Below, in pieces: positions 45,265 to 54,299 of a stretch of DNA of 64,000 nt (positions are counted from its first letter, which is position 1; every line of letters starts with the position of its first letter). Source of the stretch: Lachnospiraceae bacterium MD329 (GTDB lineage: Bacteria > Bacillota > Clostridia > UBA1381); contig VIQV01000008.1 in the NCBI GenBank assembly GCA_010206265.1, positions 1 to 64,000 of the forward strand, written 5' to 3'. A program made the translations under genes and the position numbers. The notes under the pieces were generated by a model that worked only from the letters and a program-made list of their open reading frames with translations, did no database searches and had not been told where the DNA came from.

Positions 45265-46506
45265 TCAGACTGGTGAGGGTGTCACAATATATCCTTGACG
45301 CTGCAAAATGTAAACAGCTTCGTCAACAGTGACTGTTCTCTGTACCGGCGGCTTGTCTGCCTGACGGTAGAGGTCGGCATTGTACGGTTCGTTCTTTTTA
45401 AGAATATTGTAAATTGCCGTTAAGAGCATTCTTGCGATGGCAATAATAGCTTTCTTATGACCTCTGCGTTTCTTAATAGAAAGATAACGATTCCGTATTT
45501 CGGGATTGCTTTTCTTGCGAATTGCGTTAAGAGCACACTGAACAAGCAATGGTTTTATGTATGCACCTGCGCGACTGATTCTGGTAGTTTTCTTCTTTCC
45601 GGCACTTTCATTGTTTTGCGGAGTAAGACCAGCCCATGAGCATAAATGCTTTGAGGTTGGGAACACGGACATATCAACACCGATTTCTGAGATTACAGTG
45701 ATAGCAGAAAAGGTTTTGATACCCGGCACCGTCAAAACAAGATTTAATTTCGGAAGATATTTCTCACTTACAGAAAGAATGATAGACTCTAAATTCAGCT
45801 TGCAGAGTTCAAGGCTATCCATATGAGTATGTATAATACGCATCTTTTCGGCTTGTTCTGCGCATATACAACCGTCGATGGCAGACAGAACTTCCTCGTC
45901 AGATGCTTTCATGCCCTTTGTACGAAATCCGGAAACATCGTTCAGTTTTTCAGAGGGATTAGAAAGCAAGTGATTTATGATATTTGTAGAAGCCTTACCG
46001 AAAACATCGGAGAATACATCATCTAATTTTAGATTGGAAACAGTAAGACAATTCTGCATACGGTTTTTCTCACCTATCATGAAATTTGTCAGCTTAAAAT
46101 GATAGCGCATTAAATCTCGGAGCTGGCGAATATCAACGGGAGGCATAAAGCTGCCGGAAACAAGGTCATGCTTAAAGATGTCAGCAATCCATTTAGCGTC
46201 CTTTTTATCGGTTTTCTTACCCTTGATAGATTTAACATACTTAGGGTGGGCAAGAACAATATTACAGGAGTTTTCAAGGATATTGTAGATTGGAATCCAA
46301 TATTTACCGGTAGATTCCATACAGACATCTTTACAGTTGTTTTCGGCAAGCCACCTGGCACAGAAACGCAAATCATTGGTAAAAGTTGAGAAACGTTTGC
46401 TTTTGTAGGTAGTAACGCCTTTATCGTTGGTTGAGGCAATACAAGCTACAATAAACGATTTGTGGACATCCATGCCGCAGCAAATAGGATAAACGATTTT
46501 TAACAT
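45265..46506 (-). CDS. IS110-family transposase (DEDD recombinase)
   Basis: 413 residues. The N-terminal RuvC-like DEDD domain starts with [15 protein letters not shown] (first Asp), [15 protein letters not shown] (Glu), [24 protein letters not shown] with the two later Asp residues. The C-terminal transposase_20 domain has [61 protein letters not shown], which carries the conserved serine region. AAGGAG lies upstream of the ATG. No frameshift or stop, so it looks active. Confidence 0.95.
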   Translation of the reverse strand: MLKIVYPICCGMDVHKSFIVACIASTNDKGVTTYKSKRFSTFTNDLRFCARWLAENNCKDVCMESTGKYWIPIYNILENSCNIVLAHPKYVKSIKGKKTDKKDAKWIADIFKHDLVSGSFMPPVDIRQLRDLMRYHFKLTNFMIGEKNRMQNCLTVSNLKLDDVFSDVFGKASTNIINHLLSNPSEKLNDVSGFRTKGMKASDEEVLSAIDGCICAEQAEKMRIIHTHMDSLELCKLNLESIILSVSEKYLPKLNLVLTVPGIKTFSAITVISEIGVDMSVFPTSKHLCSWAGLTPQNNESAGKKKTTRISRAGAYIKPLLVQCALNAIRKKSNPEIRNRYLSIKKRRGHKKAIIAIARMLLTAIYNILKKNEPYNADLYRQADKPPVQRTVTVDEAVYILQRQGYIVTPSPV

Positions 46507-46529
46507 AACACACTCCTTAAAAATATATT

Positions 46530-46735
46530 TTTGAGGACAACAGGCAGGGACTGGATACTCGCTGAAAGATTGAAGTAGACTGTCTCTCCAAAGATAAGGT
46601 TACAGGGTGCAAAGCCCTACTCATTTGTGCTTGAAAGAGTATCCGGCACACATAACTATGCGGTCAGTCAAAATGACTGTTCCCACTCACCTCCACGTGC
46701 TGTGTAGTGTGCCTGTATCTTCAAGTATCATTTTA
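46530..46735 (-). ncRNA. Probable bridge RNA of the IS110 element
   Basis: The non-coding stretch before the transposase, read on the minus strand, contains a 5' hairpin CAGTCA-TTT-TGACTG (46665-46679) and a long-range stem GGATACTC/GAGTATCC (46637-46644 with 46553-46560). That stem encloses about 75 bases with an inner AGGG/CCCT hairpin. In IS110 elements such as IS621 this region makes a bridge RNA, with one loop for the target and one for the donor. The guide bases cannot be assigned without the element ends. Confidence 0.6.
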
Positions 46736-46820
46736 ACACAAAATTTGGAATGCTGCTCTACTGTTTTGGTTTCATAACCTTTTGTGCCTTGTAGCGCAGC
46801 GGAAAGGAATGGTCATAACT

Positions 46821-47747
46821 ATGAAAGAAGTCACTATAAACAAAAATGACGCTGACCAGCGTCTTGATAAATTCCTTACAAAATATCTTATAAACCTGCC
46901 GCAAAGTATGCTTTATAAATCGCTGCGCAAAAACTGCGTACGTGTAAACGGCAGACACGTCCGTGACGGCAGATATATGCTGCGTGAAAATGACGTTTTA
47001 ACGCTTTATTTCCGCGACGAGTTTTTTTCTGCCCCGTCCGTCTTCACTCCCTCCGACGAAACAATTGATGTCGTATATGAAGATGAAAATATAATACTTA
47101 TAAATAAGCCTCACGGCGTAGTTGTACATTCAGATGATAACGGCACGTCCGACACGTTGCTTTTGCGTATGCAAAGCTACCTATATAAAAAAGGCGAATA
47201 CAAACCCGACCACGAACAGAGTTTCGCACCTGCCTTCTGCAACAGGCTTGACCGTAACACCACAGGACTAATAATAGGCGCAAAAAATGCCGCCGCACTT
47301 CGTATTATAAATGAAAAAATAAGAACGCGGGAAATAAAAAAGCTGTATATGTGCATTGCCGAAGGTGAAATGAGCGGCAGCGGCACGCTTAGCGCGCACC
47401 TTACCCGCGGTGAAAAAAAAGTGACCGTCACAAACAGCGCAACGGACACATCAAAGGCAGTAAACCTTCATTATACAGTATTAAAAACAGAAAATAACCT
47501 GTCATTTCTGGAAATAGAACTGGGCACCGGACGTACCCACCAGATACGTGCGCAACTCGGCGCCATAGGTCATCCGCTCGCAGGTGACAAAAAATACGGC
47601 TCAAAACACGGCGGAAAAATGTTTCTGACGAGTTACAAGCTGAATTTTGCTTTCACCTCCGACGCGGGTATTTTAAACTATCTCAAAGACAAAGAATTTC
47701 AGATTAAAACAAGCTTTTTCCACAATTCCACAGCCGAAAAATTATAA
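46821..47747 (+). CDS. RluA-family rRNA pseudouridine synthase
   Basis: 308 residues. An S4 RNA-binding domain at the N-terminus (DADQRLDKFLTKYLINLPQSMLYKSLRKNCVRVNGRHVRDG), then the catalytic domain with INKPHGVVVHSD, the catalytic Asp in CNRLDRNTTGLIIGAKN, and GRTHQIRAQLGAIGHPLAGDKKYG. Probably an RluC/RluD-type enzyme for 23S rRNA. ATG 46821 begins the S4 domain; GGAAAGGA is 12 bases upstream. Its 3' end overlaps the convergent glycosyltransferase gene by 49 bases. Confidence 0.92.
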   Translation: MKEVTINKNDADQRLDKFLTKYLINLPQSMLYKSLRKNCVRVNGRHVRDGRYMLRENDVLTLYFRDEFFSAPSVFTPSDETIDVVYEDENIILINKPHGVVVHSDDNGTSDTLLLRMQSYLYKKGEYKPDHEQSFAPAFCNRLDRNTTGLIIGAKNAAALRIINEKIRTREIKKLYMCIAEGEMSGSGTLSAHLTRGEKKVTVTNSATDTSKAVNLHYTVLKTENNLSFLEIELGTGRTHQIRAQLGAIGHPLAGDKKYGSKHGGKMFLTSYKLNFAFTSDAGILNYLKDKEFQIKTSFFHNSTAEKL

Positions 47748-48823
47748 AGTTCCTCGGCGGCATTCGGTTTACCGAGCCTTTTAACGCTTTCTTTAATCAT
47801 ATCTAACCGCCACGGGCAGTTAAATACCATATTTAAAGCGTCAAGCACCGAATAATTGTTATCAACCATAATTGCCGCGCCGTTATTTACAAGAAAGCTC
47901 AGATTCCTGTCCTCCTGACCGGGGATAGGATTCATTGTTATTATCGGCAGACCTTTTGCAAGCGCCTCAGACGTTGTCAGACCGCCCGGCTTTGTTATTA
48001 TAAAATCCGAGGCGTCCATCATCAAATCAATGTTATTTACAAATCCGTATGTGTACATAGGATGTTTCCATAAATATTCTTCAATACCTGTTTTAAGCTT
48101 TTTATTGGAACCGCACACACACAGAATCTGAAACTTGTAATTGCAGTTATCCATTTCGGCAAGTGCTTTTTTTATATTACCGTAACCCATTGAACCCATC
48201 ATAACAAGCACTGTCGGAAGATTTTGCAAACCAAGCTTTTTACGCGCCTCCTGTTTGTCCGATTTTTCCGAGAACTTATTTCCAATCGGCATACCAAACG
48301 GCAGCAGCTTTTCAGAGGCTATACCCTTCTTCTGCATTTCAAACCCAATCATTTCATTAGGTATTACATAATAATCAAGCGACGTACTTTCCCAGAATGG
48401 ATGAACAGTAAAATCGGTAACAATACCTATTGTCGGACAGCTTGTTACACCGCGGTCAGAAAGAATACTCATACAAACCCCTGCATAACTATGCGTTCCT
48501 ATCATTAAATCGGGTTTATAATTACGGATAAAGCGTTCAAGTCGCTTTGATACAAACCGCGACAAAAAAGCCATAAGCGAATTATGGTCATACGGTTCGT
48601 CCTTTCGTGTCAGCTTACCGTACGCTTTTCCATACGCTTTGGGAAGATATTTGGTTGATATTAAATAACCGTCTTGAATTGATTCACCCAGACGGTGGTT
48701 TATATAGTCAAAGATGTCAAGCATTTCACATTGATGACCGTTCTTTTCAAAACATTCCATTATAGCCTTAGCGGTGGAATGATGTCCGTAGCCCGCCTTG
48801 ACGGACAATAATAATACCTTCAC
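47699..48823 (-). CDS. MGDG-synthase-like glycosyltransferase (UgtP family)
   Basis: GT28 family enzyme of 374 residues that probably moves a sugar from UDP-sugar to diacylglycerol, making membrane glycolipid. The N-terminus VLLLSVKAGYGHHSTAKAI has the conserved GxGH; VTDFTVHPFWES follows. The donor half has TVLVMMGSMGYGNIKKAL, CGSNKKLK, the ASDFIITKPGGLTTSEALAKGLPIITMNPIPGQEDRN signature and a C-terminal helix. GTG start with AGAGGGG eight bases upstream. It overlaps the rluA 3' end. Confidence 0.9.
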   Translation of the reverse strand: MKVLLLSVKAGYGHHSTAKAIMECFEKNGHQCEMLDIFDYINHRLGESIQDGYLISTKYLPKAYGKAYGKLTRKDEPYDHNSLMAFLSRFVSKRLERFIRNYKPDLMIGTHSYAGVCMSILSDRGVTSCPTIGIVTDFTVHPFWESTSLDYYVIPNEMIGFEMQKKGIASEKLLPFGMPIGNKFSEKSDKQEARKKLGLQNLPTVLVMMGSMGYGNIKKALAEMDNCNYKFQILCVCGSNKKLKTGIEEYLWKHPMYTYGFVNNIDLMMDASDFIITKPGGLTTSEALAKGLPIITMNPIPGQEDRNLSFLVNNGAAIMVDNNYSVLDALNMVFNCPWRLDMIKESVKRLGKPNAAEELYNFSAVELWKKLVLI

Positions 48824-48933
48824 TTTTAAACCCCTCTTGTCTTTTTATGTAATAATATTTTATCATATAATAATCAAAATTTCAACCTGTTGAATTATCA
48901 GAGAAATAAATTTAAAATAATCCAATTTTTATA

Positions 48934-48962
48934 TTGACTTTACAGTCTGAATAGTCTATAAT
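48934..48962 (+). promoter_or_regulatory. Promoter of the MATE transporter gene
   Basis: TTGACT (48934-48939), 17-base spacer, TATAAT (48957-48962), 32 bases before the start. Confidence 0.78.
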
Positions 48963-48994
48963 AGCATAAATTTTAATTTTAGGGGGCGGTCAAT

Positions 48995-50332
48995 ATGGTA
49001 TATGATATGACCAAAGGAAATCCGTTAAAACTTATACTTGCATTTTCTGTACCTATGCTTATAGGCAACATATTTCAGCAGGTATATAATTTTGTTGACG
49101 CGGCGGTTGTGGGAAAATTCGTCGGCGCGCAGGCTCTGGCAGCGGTTGGTTCGACGGGAACCATTATTGCCGTTATGATTTGTCTTATGATGGGACTTAC
49201 AGGCGGCGCAGGAATTATTATAGCGCAATGTTTCGGAAAACGTGATTTTAATGAAATGCGGACGACGGTAACGGGGCTTATATATACCGTACTCGTGCTG
49301 TCAGTTGTCACCTCTGCAGCAGGTATAATGTTTTCAAGAAAAATACTTCTGCTTTTAAACACACCTGCAAATGTCATTGACGACGCAGTTAAATATGTAA
49401 ATATCATATTTATATTTACCATAGGCACCGCTATGTACAACGGTTCGAGCGCAATACTCCGAAGTCTGGGCGACAGCCGTACTCCGCTGTACGCATTGAT
49501 ATTGTCATCACTTTTAAACGTAGGACTGGATTTACTGTTCGTTGTTGTGTTCAGGCTTGGGGTTGCAGGAGCGGCATATGCAACAGTCATATCTCAGATT
49601 ATAAGCAGTATATACTGCATTGTACATATTATAAGGTACCGTGAACAGCTTAACCTTGAAGGTATCAGTTTTAAAACTACACGCCGCGCCATAAAGAGAA
49701 TATTCCGCGCAGGCGTACCGGCGGCATTGGAGAGCTGTCTTATTTCACTCGGCACAATGAGTGTTCAAAGACTTGTAAACTCCTTCGGCTCAATCACTAT
49801 GGCAGGCTATACCGCCGCAATAAAAATTGACTCTATAGCAATTGCCCCGATATGCTCAATCGGTTCGGCGCTGTCCGTATTTGCAGGACAGAATATGGGC
49901 GCAGGCAATATTGACAGAATTAAAAAGGGTATGTATCAGACGCTTGTATCGCTTATCGGAATATGTGTTGCGCTTGCAGTGCTTATAGTTCTGTTCCGCC
50001 GTCAAATGCTCGGTTTGTTCCTTGATAGCGATAACGCCTCGCTTGCTATTGATATCGGCGCAAAGTATCTTACAATAGTATGTGTGGCATATATAGTGGC
50101 GGCGGTTATGCGTACATACCTTAACGTACTGCGCGGCGCAGGTGATGTGAATACCTCCGCAATTGCAGGCGTTACAGAATTAATGGGCAGAATTATATTC
50201 GCATATATTCTTGTCGGACCATTAGGTTCAACAGGTATATGGATTGCAACCCCTCTTGCGTGGGCAATGGGCGCGGCTGTACCGCTTATACGCTATTATT
50301 CAGGCAAATGGAAAACAAAAACATTGGTATAA
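48995..50332 (+). CDS. MATE-family efflux transporter
   Basis: Multidrug or metabolite exporter with 12 helices, 445 residues. GNPLKLILAFSVPMLIGNIFQQVYNFVDAAVVGKFVG at the N-terminus is the NorM/DinF-type motif; AGVPAALESCLISLGTMSVQRLVNSFG begins the second half. Cation and substrate are not predictable. A GGGGGCGG site precedes the ATG. Own promoter and terminator, so monocistronic. No regulator alongside. Confidence 0.92.
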   Translation: MVYDMTKGNPLKLILAFSVPMLIGNIFQQVYNFVDAAVVGKFVGAQALAAVGSTGTIIAVMICLMMGLTGGAGIIIAQCFGKRDFNEMRTTVTGLIYTVLVLSVVTSAAGIMFSRKILLLLNTPANVIDDAVKYVNIIFIFTIGTAMYNGSSAILRSLGDSRTPLYALILSSLLNVGLDLLFVVVFRLGVAGAAYATVISQIISSIYCIVHIIRYREQLNLEGISFKTTRRAIKRIFRAGVPAALESCLISLGTMSVQRLVNSFGSITMAGYTAAIKIDSIAIAPICSIGSALSVFAGQNMGAGNIDRIKKGMYQTLVSLIGICVALAVLIVLFRRQMLGLFLDSDNASLAIDIGAKYLTIVCVAYIVAAVMRTYLNVLRGAGDVNTSAIAGVTELMGRIIFAYILVGPLGSTGIWIATPLAWAMGAAVPLIRYYSGKWKTKTLV

Positions 50333-50337
50333 CAGAA

Positions 50338-50368
50338 AAGAACTGCTGTAAAAAGCAGTTCTTTTTTA
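50338..50368. terminator. Bidirectional terminator between MATE gene and alaS
   Basis: AAGAACTGCT (50338-50347) pairs with AGCAGTTCTT (50354-50363), with T residues on the plus side and a weaker run on the minus side. Confidence 0.85.
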
Positions 50369-50386
50369 ATACTTAATTGTCGGGAC

Positions 50387-53032
50387 TCAGGACAAATTTG
50401 TCTGCTGAGCTACTATTTCATCAACACGTGCAAGCGCGTCGTCAATCTTGCTTGCGTCAGCGCCGCCGCCCTGCGCCATATCAGGCTTACCGCCGCCGCG
50501 TCCGCCTGCAACAGCAGTTATTTCCTTAATAATATTTCCGCAGTGGACGCCCATTTTTACAGCGTCCTTTGACGCCATTGCCACAAACGTAATTTTACCG
50601 TCTGTCTGCGCGCCCATAACCGCAACACTGTTTTCTACTTCAGCTTTAACCTTATCAGCCATTGACTTCATTTCGTCAACACCCATACCGTCAACCTGAG
50701 CGGTCAGAAGATTAATCTCACCGATATGCTTAATGCCTGCCATAATGTTGCTTACTTTTGCAGCTGCCATCTTTTCCTTAAAACCGTCAATCTGCTTTTC
50801 AAGCTCACGGTTTCTTTCCATTGCGCTTTCAGCTTTTTTATCAATTTCACCTAACAGGTTTGTCTTTAACGCGGCCGCCGTACTTGCAATAAGCTTATCA
50901 TTGCTTTCAATATATTCAAGCACTCCTTTGCCTGTAATCGCCTCAATACGTCTTACACCTGCTGCAACACCGCCTTCGGAAACGATTTTAAACAATCCGC
51001 ATTGCGCCGTATTTGCAAGATGTGTACCGCCGCAAAATTCAATACTGTAATCTCCTACAGAAACTACTCTTACCACGTCGCCGTACTTTTCACCAAACAG
51101 CGCAATCGCGCCAAGCTTTTTCGCCTCATCAATAGGCAGTTCCTGAACATTAACGTCAATACATTCCAGTATTTTCTGATTTACTATTCTTTCTGTTTCT
51201 TTTATCTGCTCAGCTGTCATTGCCTCAAAGTGAGAAAAGTCAAAACGAAGTCTGTCCGCCTCAACAAGCGAACCTGCCTGAGCAACGTGTGAACCGAGCA
51301 CATCTCGGAGCGCCTTATCTAAAATATGAGTTGCAGTATGGTTACGGCAAACCGACATTCTGACTGTTTTATCAACTGACATTGTAACAGCGTCACCCAA
51401 TTTTACAGCCGCGGCTGACGTCTTCACCTCGTGCATATAATATCCGTCGGCAGTTTTTGTCGTATTAACCACCGTAACGGCATTTCCGTTTACATTGATT
51501 ATTCCGATGTCGCCTGTCTGTCCGCCCATTTCAGCGTAAAACGGTGTTTTATCGGTAACAATAAATCCTGATTGATTTACGTACATCATATCTGCAACGC
51601 CATTATCGGCAACAACTATGCCGACAACCTTCGCTTCTGTTTCAAGCGTGTCATATCCGACAAACACGGTAGGTTCAGCGTTTTCAAACACGTATGTTTC
51701 GTCGCCGTCCCAGCTTGAACCGTCAGCGCGCGCGTTTCTCGCAGTGTCCTTCTGCTCCTGCATTGCCTTGTTAAAGCCGTCAACGTCAACCTCCAAGCCC
51801 TTTTCCTGAGCCATTTCAATCGTTAAATCAAGAGGGAAACCGTAGGTATCGTGCAGTTTAAACGCCTCGCCGCCTGTAAGACTTTTGCGATTTTCCTTTT
51901 TAGCGTTTTCAATATAGCCGTTTAAAACGACAATACCGTTATCTATAGTAGCGTCAAAACGCTCCTCCTCTTTTTTGATTATATTTTTAATATATTCACG
52001 CTTTTCCTCCAATTCGGGATAAGCGTCCTTTGAACAGTTGATAACCGTGTCGGCAACCTCAAAAAGGAACTGTCTGTCGATATTTAAAAGCTTACCGTGA
52101 CGCGCGGCGCGTCTTAAAAGACGGCGCAGAACATAACCGCGTCCCTCGTTCGACGGAATAACGCCGTCGGAAACCATCATAACCGTACTTCTTATATGGT
52201 CGGCAATAACGCGGAGTGAAACGTCCTTTTTGTCGTTCTTTTTGTACTCAATACCTGCGACGCGGCAGATATGCCTGATAACGTCCTGAACAGTATCGAC
52301 CTCAAACAGGTTATCCACACCCTGCATAACAACCGCAAGTCTTTCCAGTCCCATACCGGTATCAATATTCGGGTTTGGCAGAGGGTTGTAATTACCGTCC
52401 TCGTCCTTATCAAACTGCGTAAACACAAGATTCCAGACCTCCATAAAACGGTCACATTCACAGCCAACTCCGCAGGTCGGTTCACCGCAGCCGTATTCCT
52501 CGCCTCTGTCAAAGTAAATCTCACTGCACGGACCGCACGGACCTGTACCGTGCTCCCAGAAATTATCGTCCTTGCCGAGCTTAACTATATGCGAGGGGTC
52601 AACGCCCACTTCATTTACCCATATGTCCCTTGCCTCGTCGTCGTCCTCGTAAACCGAAATCCACAAACGTTCTTCAGGTATTTCCATAACCTTTGTAAAA
52701 AACTCCCACGCCCAAGCGGTAGCCTCGTGCTTAAAGTAATCTCCGAACGAGAAATTACCGAGCATTTCAAAAAATGTACCGTGGCGGGCGGTTTTACCCA
52801 CATTTTCAATATCTCCCGTACGGATACACTTCTGACAGGTGGTAACACGTCTTTTCGGCGCGGTTTCGGGATTCTGGAACCACGGTTTCATCGGCGCCAT
52901 ACCTGAATTTATCAAAAGCAGGCTGGCATCATTTTTAGGAATAAGCGGAAAGCTGCCGAGCCTTAAACAGTCCTTCGACTCGAAAAAGCTTAAAAACTTT
53001 TCGCGGATTTCATTTACACCCATTGATTTCAT
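50387..53032 (-). CDS. alaS: Alanyl-tRNA synthetase
   Basis: Class II synthetase, 881 residues, full length. Catalytic core from REKFLSFFESKDC, LLINSGMAPMKPWFQ and VTTCQKCIRTGDIENVGKTARHGTFFEMLGNFSFGDYFK. The editing domain has HTATHIL and CGGTHLANTAQCG zinc motifs. The C-Ala domain ends with AVAGGRGGGKPDMAQGGG. AAAGGAG precedes the ATG. No T-box is seen in the 40-base leader; the promoter has full consensus. Confidence 0.97.
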   Translation of the reverse strand: MKSMGVNEIREKFLSFFESKDCLRLGSFPLIPKNDASLLLINSGMAPMKPWFQNPETAPKRRVTTCQKCIRTGDIENVGKTARHGTFFEMLGNFSFGDYFKHEATAWAWEFFTKVMEIPEERLWISVYEDDDEARDIWVNEVGVDPSHIVKLGKDDNFWEHGTGPCGPCSEIYFDRGEEYGCGEPTCGVGCECDRFMEVWNLVFTQFDKDEDGNYNPLPNPNIDTGMGLERLAVVMQGVDNLFEVDTVQDVIRHICRVAGIEYKKNDKKDVSLRVIADHIRSTVMMVSDGVIPSNEGRGYVLRRLLRRAARHGKLLNIDRQFLFEVADTVINCSKDAYPELEEKREYIKNIIKKEEERFDATIDNGIVVLNGYIENAKKENRKSLTGGEAFKLHDTYGFPLDLTIEMAQEKGLEVDVDGFNKAMQEQKDTARNARADGSSWDGDETYVFENAEPTVFVGYDTLETEAKVVGIVVADNGVADMMYVNQSGFIVTDKTPFYAEMGGQTGDIGIINVNGNAVTVVNTTKTADGYYMHEVKTSAAAVKLGDAVTMSVDKTVRMSVCRNHTATHILDKALRDVLGSHVAQAGSLVEADRLRFDFSHFEAMTAEQIKETERIVNQKILECIDVNVQELPIDEAKKLGAIALFGEKYGDVVRVVSVGDYSIEFCGGTHLANTAQCGLFKIVSEGGVAAGVRRIEAITGKGVLEYIESNDKLIASTAAALKTNLLGEIDKKAESAMERNRELEKQIDGFKEKMAAAKVSNIMAGIKHIGEINLLTAQVDGMGVDEMKSMADKVKAEVENSVAVMGAQTDGKITFVAMASKDAVKMGVHCGNIIKEITAVAGGRGGGKPDMAQGGGADASKIDDALARVDEIVAQQTNLS

Positions 53033-53071
53033 ATCTATTATTTCTCCTTTTATTTAAATGCCATATTTTTT

Positions 53072-53100
53072 ATTATATAAAATTCAGCAATATATGTCAA
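53072..53100 (-). promoter_or_regulatory. Promoter of alaS
   Basis: On the minus strand, TTGACA (53100-53095), 17-base spacer, TATAAT (53077-53072): consensus match 40 bases before the start. Confidence 0.85.
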
Positions 53101-53115
53101 GGGCTGAGGGCACAA

Positions 53116-53152
53116 AATAACCGCTATCCTATCAGAAAAGACAGCGGTTATA
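53116..53152 (-). terminator. Terminator of rodA
   Basis: ATAACCGCT (53117-53125) pairs with AGCGGTTAT (53143-53151). On the minus strand TTATTTTG follows. It lies ten bases beyond the rodA stop. Confidence 0.7.
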
Positions 53153-53161
53153 CAATATTTT

Positions 53162-54295
53162 TTAATATACATCAAAAACACTCCGCGGTTTATTATGATA
53201 CGCCACACTCAGCACCAGCCCCATCGCAATCATATTCACCACAAGCGACGTACCTCCATAACTTAGAAACGGCAGCGGAATTCCTGTTACGGGCATAAGT
53301 CCGATACACATACCAACGTTTTCAAAAACGTGGAACAACATCATTGCACCAACTCCGACGCATATATATCTGCCGAAAGCATTATCAGCTTTCTGCGCCG
53401 TTTTAAAGCATTTATAAATAAGCGCGAACATTACTCCGACGACAATAACCGCGCCTATAAATCCAAGCTCCTCGCTTATAATACTGAAAATAAAGTCGGT
53501 ATGCTTTGCGGGAAGATATCCCATCTGGTTCTGGGTACCCTGCAAATAACCCTTACCCCATAGCTGTCCCGAACCTACCGCAATCTTGGACTGCATTACG
53601 TTATAGCCCTCCTTTAACGGAGCAAGGTCAGGATTTAAAAATACTTGTATACGCCACCGCTGATGGTCCTGAAGCACATATTTATATACAAGAGGCAGCG
53701 ACGCCACAAATAAAACACAAACAGGTATTATATACTTATACGAAAGCTTTGCCGCAAACATAAAGCATACGAACATAAATACAAACACAAGCGCACTTCC
53801 CACGTCAGGCTGGAGCGCTATCAGTCCGAGCAGTACGCCGATATGCAGCAAAAGTCCGAGAATAACAAGCGGTTTGTTAATATCGTCGTGTACTTTGGAA
53901 AGATGATACGAAAACGTTATAATAAAACATATTTTCGCAAGCTCCGACGGCTGTACGCCGATAGGTCCGAAACGTATCCAGCTGTTAGCGCCCCACTCGT
54001 CGTTACCCACTCCGATAAGCAATACCAGTATCAGTATCGCGACGGCAAAAATATAAATCGGTTTCACAAGATTTTTAAACTGTTCATAGTCAAAAAAACA
54101 TACCGCAAGCATTGCCGCACAGCCTATGACAAACGCGCCCGATTGTATAATCACACGTGAATTTGAATCGTCGGTACGTGTTGCGGAATATATCATTACT
54201 ATTCCGAAAATAGCCAGTAACACCGTTATTATAAATAAAACCCAGTCAAATTCCATCAGTATAACCGATTTTTTTGACACACTCTTTTTTTTCAA
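53162..54295 (-). CDS. rodA: Rod-shape SEDS glycosyltransferase RodA
   Basis: Membrane peptidoglycan polymerase of the elongation machinery, 377 residues and about ten helices. Typical RodA blocks: DWVLFIITVLLAIFGIVMIYSAT, GANSWIRFGPIGVQPSELAKI, VLLGLIALQPDVGSALVFV with the catalytic Asp, QNQMGYLPAKHTDFIFSIISEELGF, and GICGLMPVTGIPLPFLSYGG-like IGLMPVTGIPLPFLSYGGTS. The start is TTG at 54295, with AGGTG spaced five bases; this site overlaps the rho stop. An ATG at codon 14 is the alternative. Confidence 0.93.
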   Translation of the reverse strand: MKKKSVSKKSVILMEFDWVLFIITVLLAIFGIVMIYSATRTDDSNSRVIIQSGAFVIGCAAMLAVCFFDYEQFKNLVKPIYIFAVAILILVLLIGVGNDEWGANSWIRFGPIGVQPSELAKICFIITFSYHLSKVHDDINKPLVILGLLLHIGVLLGLIALQPDVGSALVFVFMFVCFMFAAKLSYKYIIPVCVLFVASLPLVYKYVLQDHQRWRIQVFLNPDLAPLKEGYNVMQSKIAVGSGQLWGKGYLQGTQNQMGYLPAKHTDFIFSIISEELGFIGAVIVVGVMFALIYKCFKTAQKADNAFGRYICVGVGAMMLFHVFENVGMCIGLMPVTGIPLPFLSYGGTSLVVNMIAMGLVLSVAYHNKPRSVFDVY

Positions 54296-54299
54296 GTTA

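Larger units (their letters stand above)
45215..46735 (-). mobile_element. IS110-family insertion sequence
   Basis: One complete DEDD-type transposase gene with a short non-coding end after it and a long structured non-coding end (about 230 bases) before it. That layout matches the IS110 group. IS110 elements lack terminal inverted repeats, so the exact ends cannot be fixed here; the limits given are approximate. The insertion sits between the yesL-like and rluA genes, in the promoter region of both. Confidence 0.8.

Noticed and set aside
52271-52906. Plus-strand frame of 211 codons
   Set aside because: Antisense of the alaS catalytic domain; a by-product of codon bias.
53033-53100. T-box leader for alaS
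   Set aside because: Only about 40 bases between promoter and start; no T-box motif or specifier.
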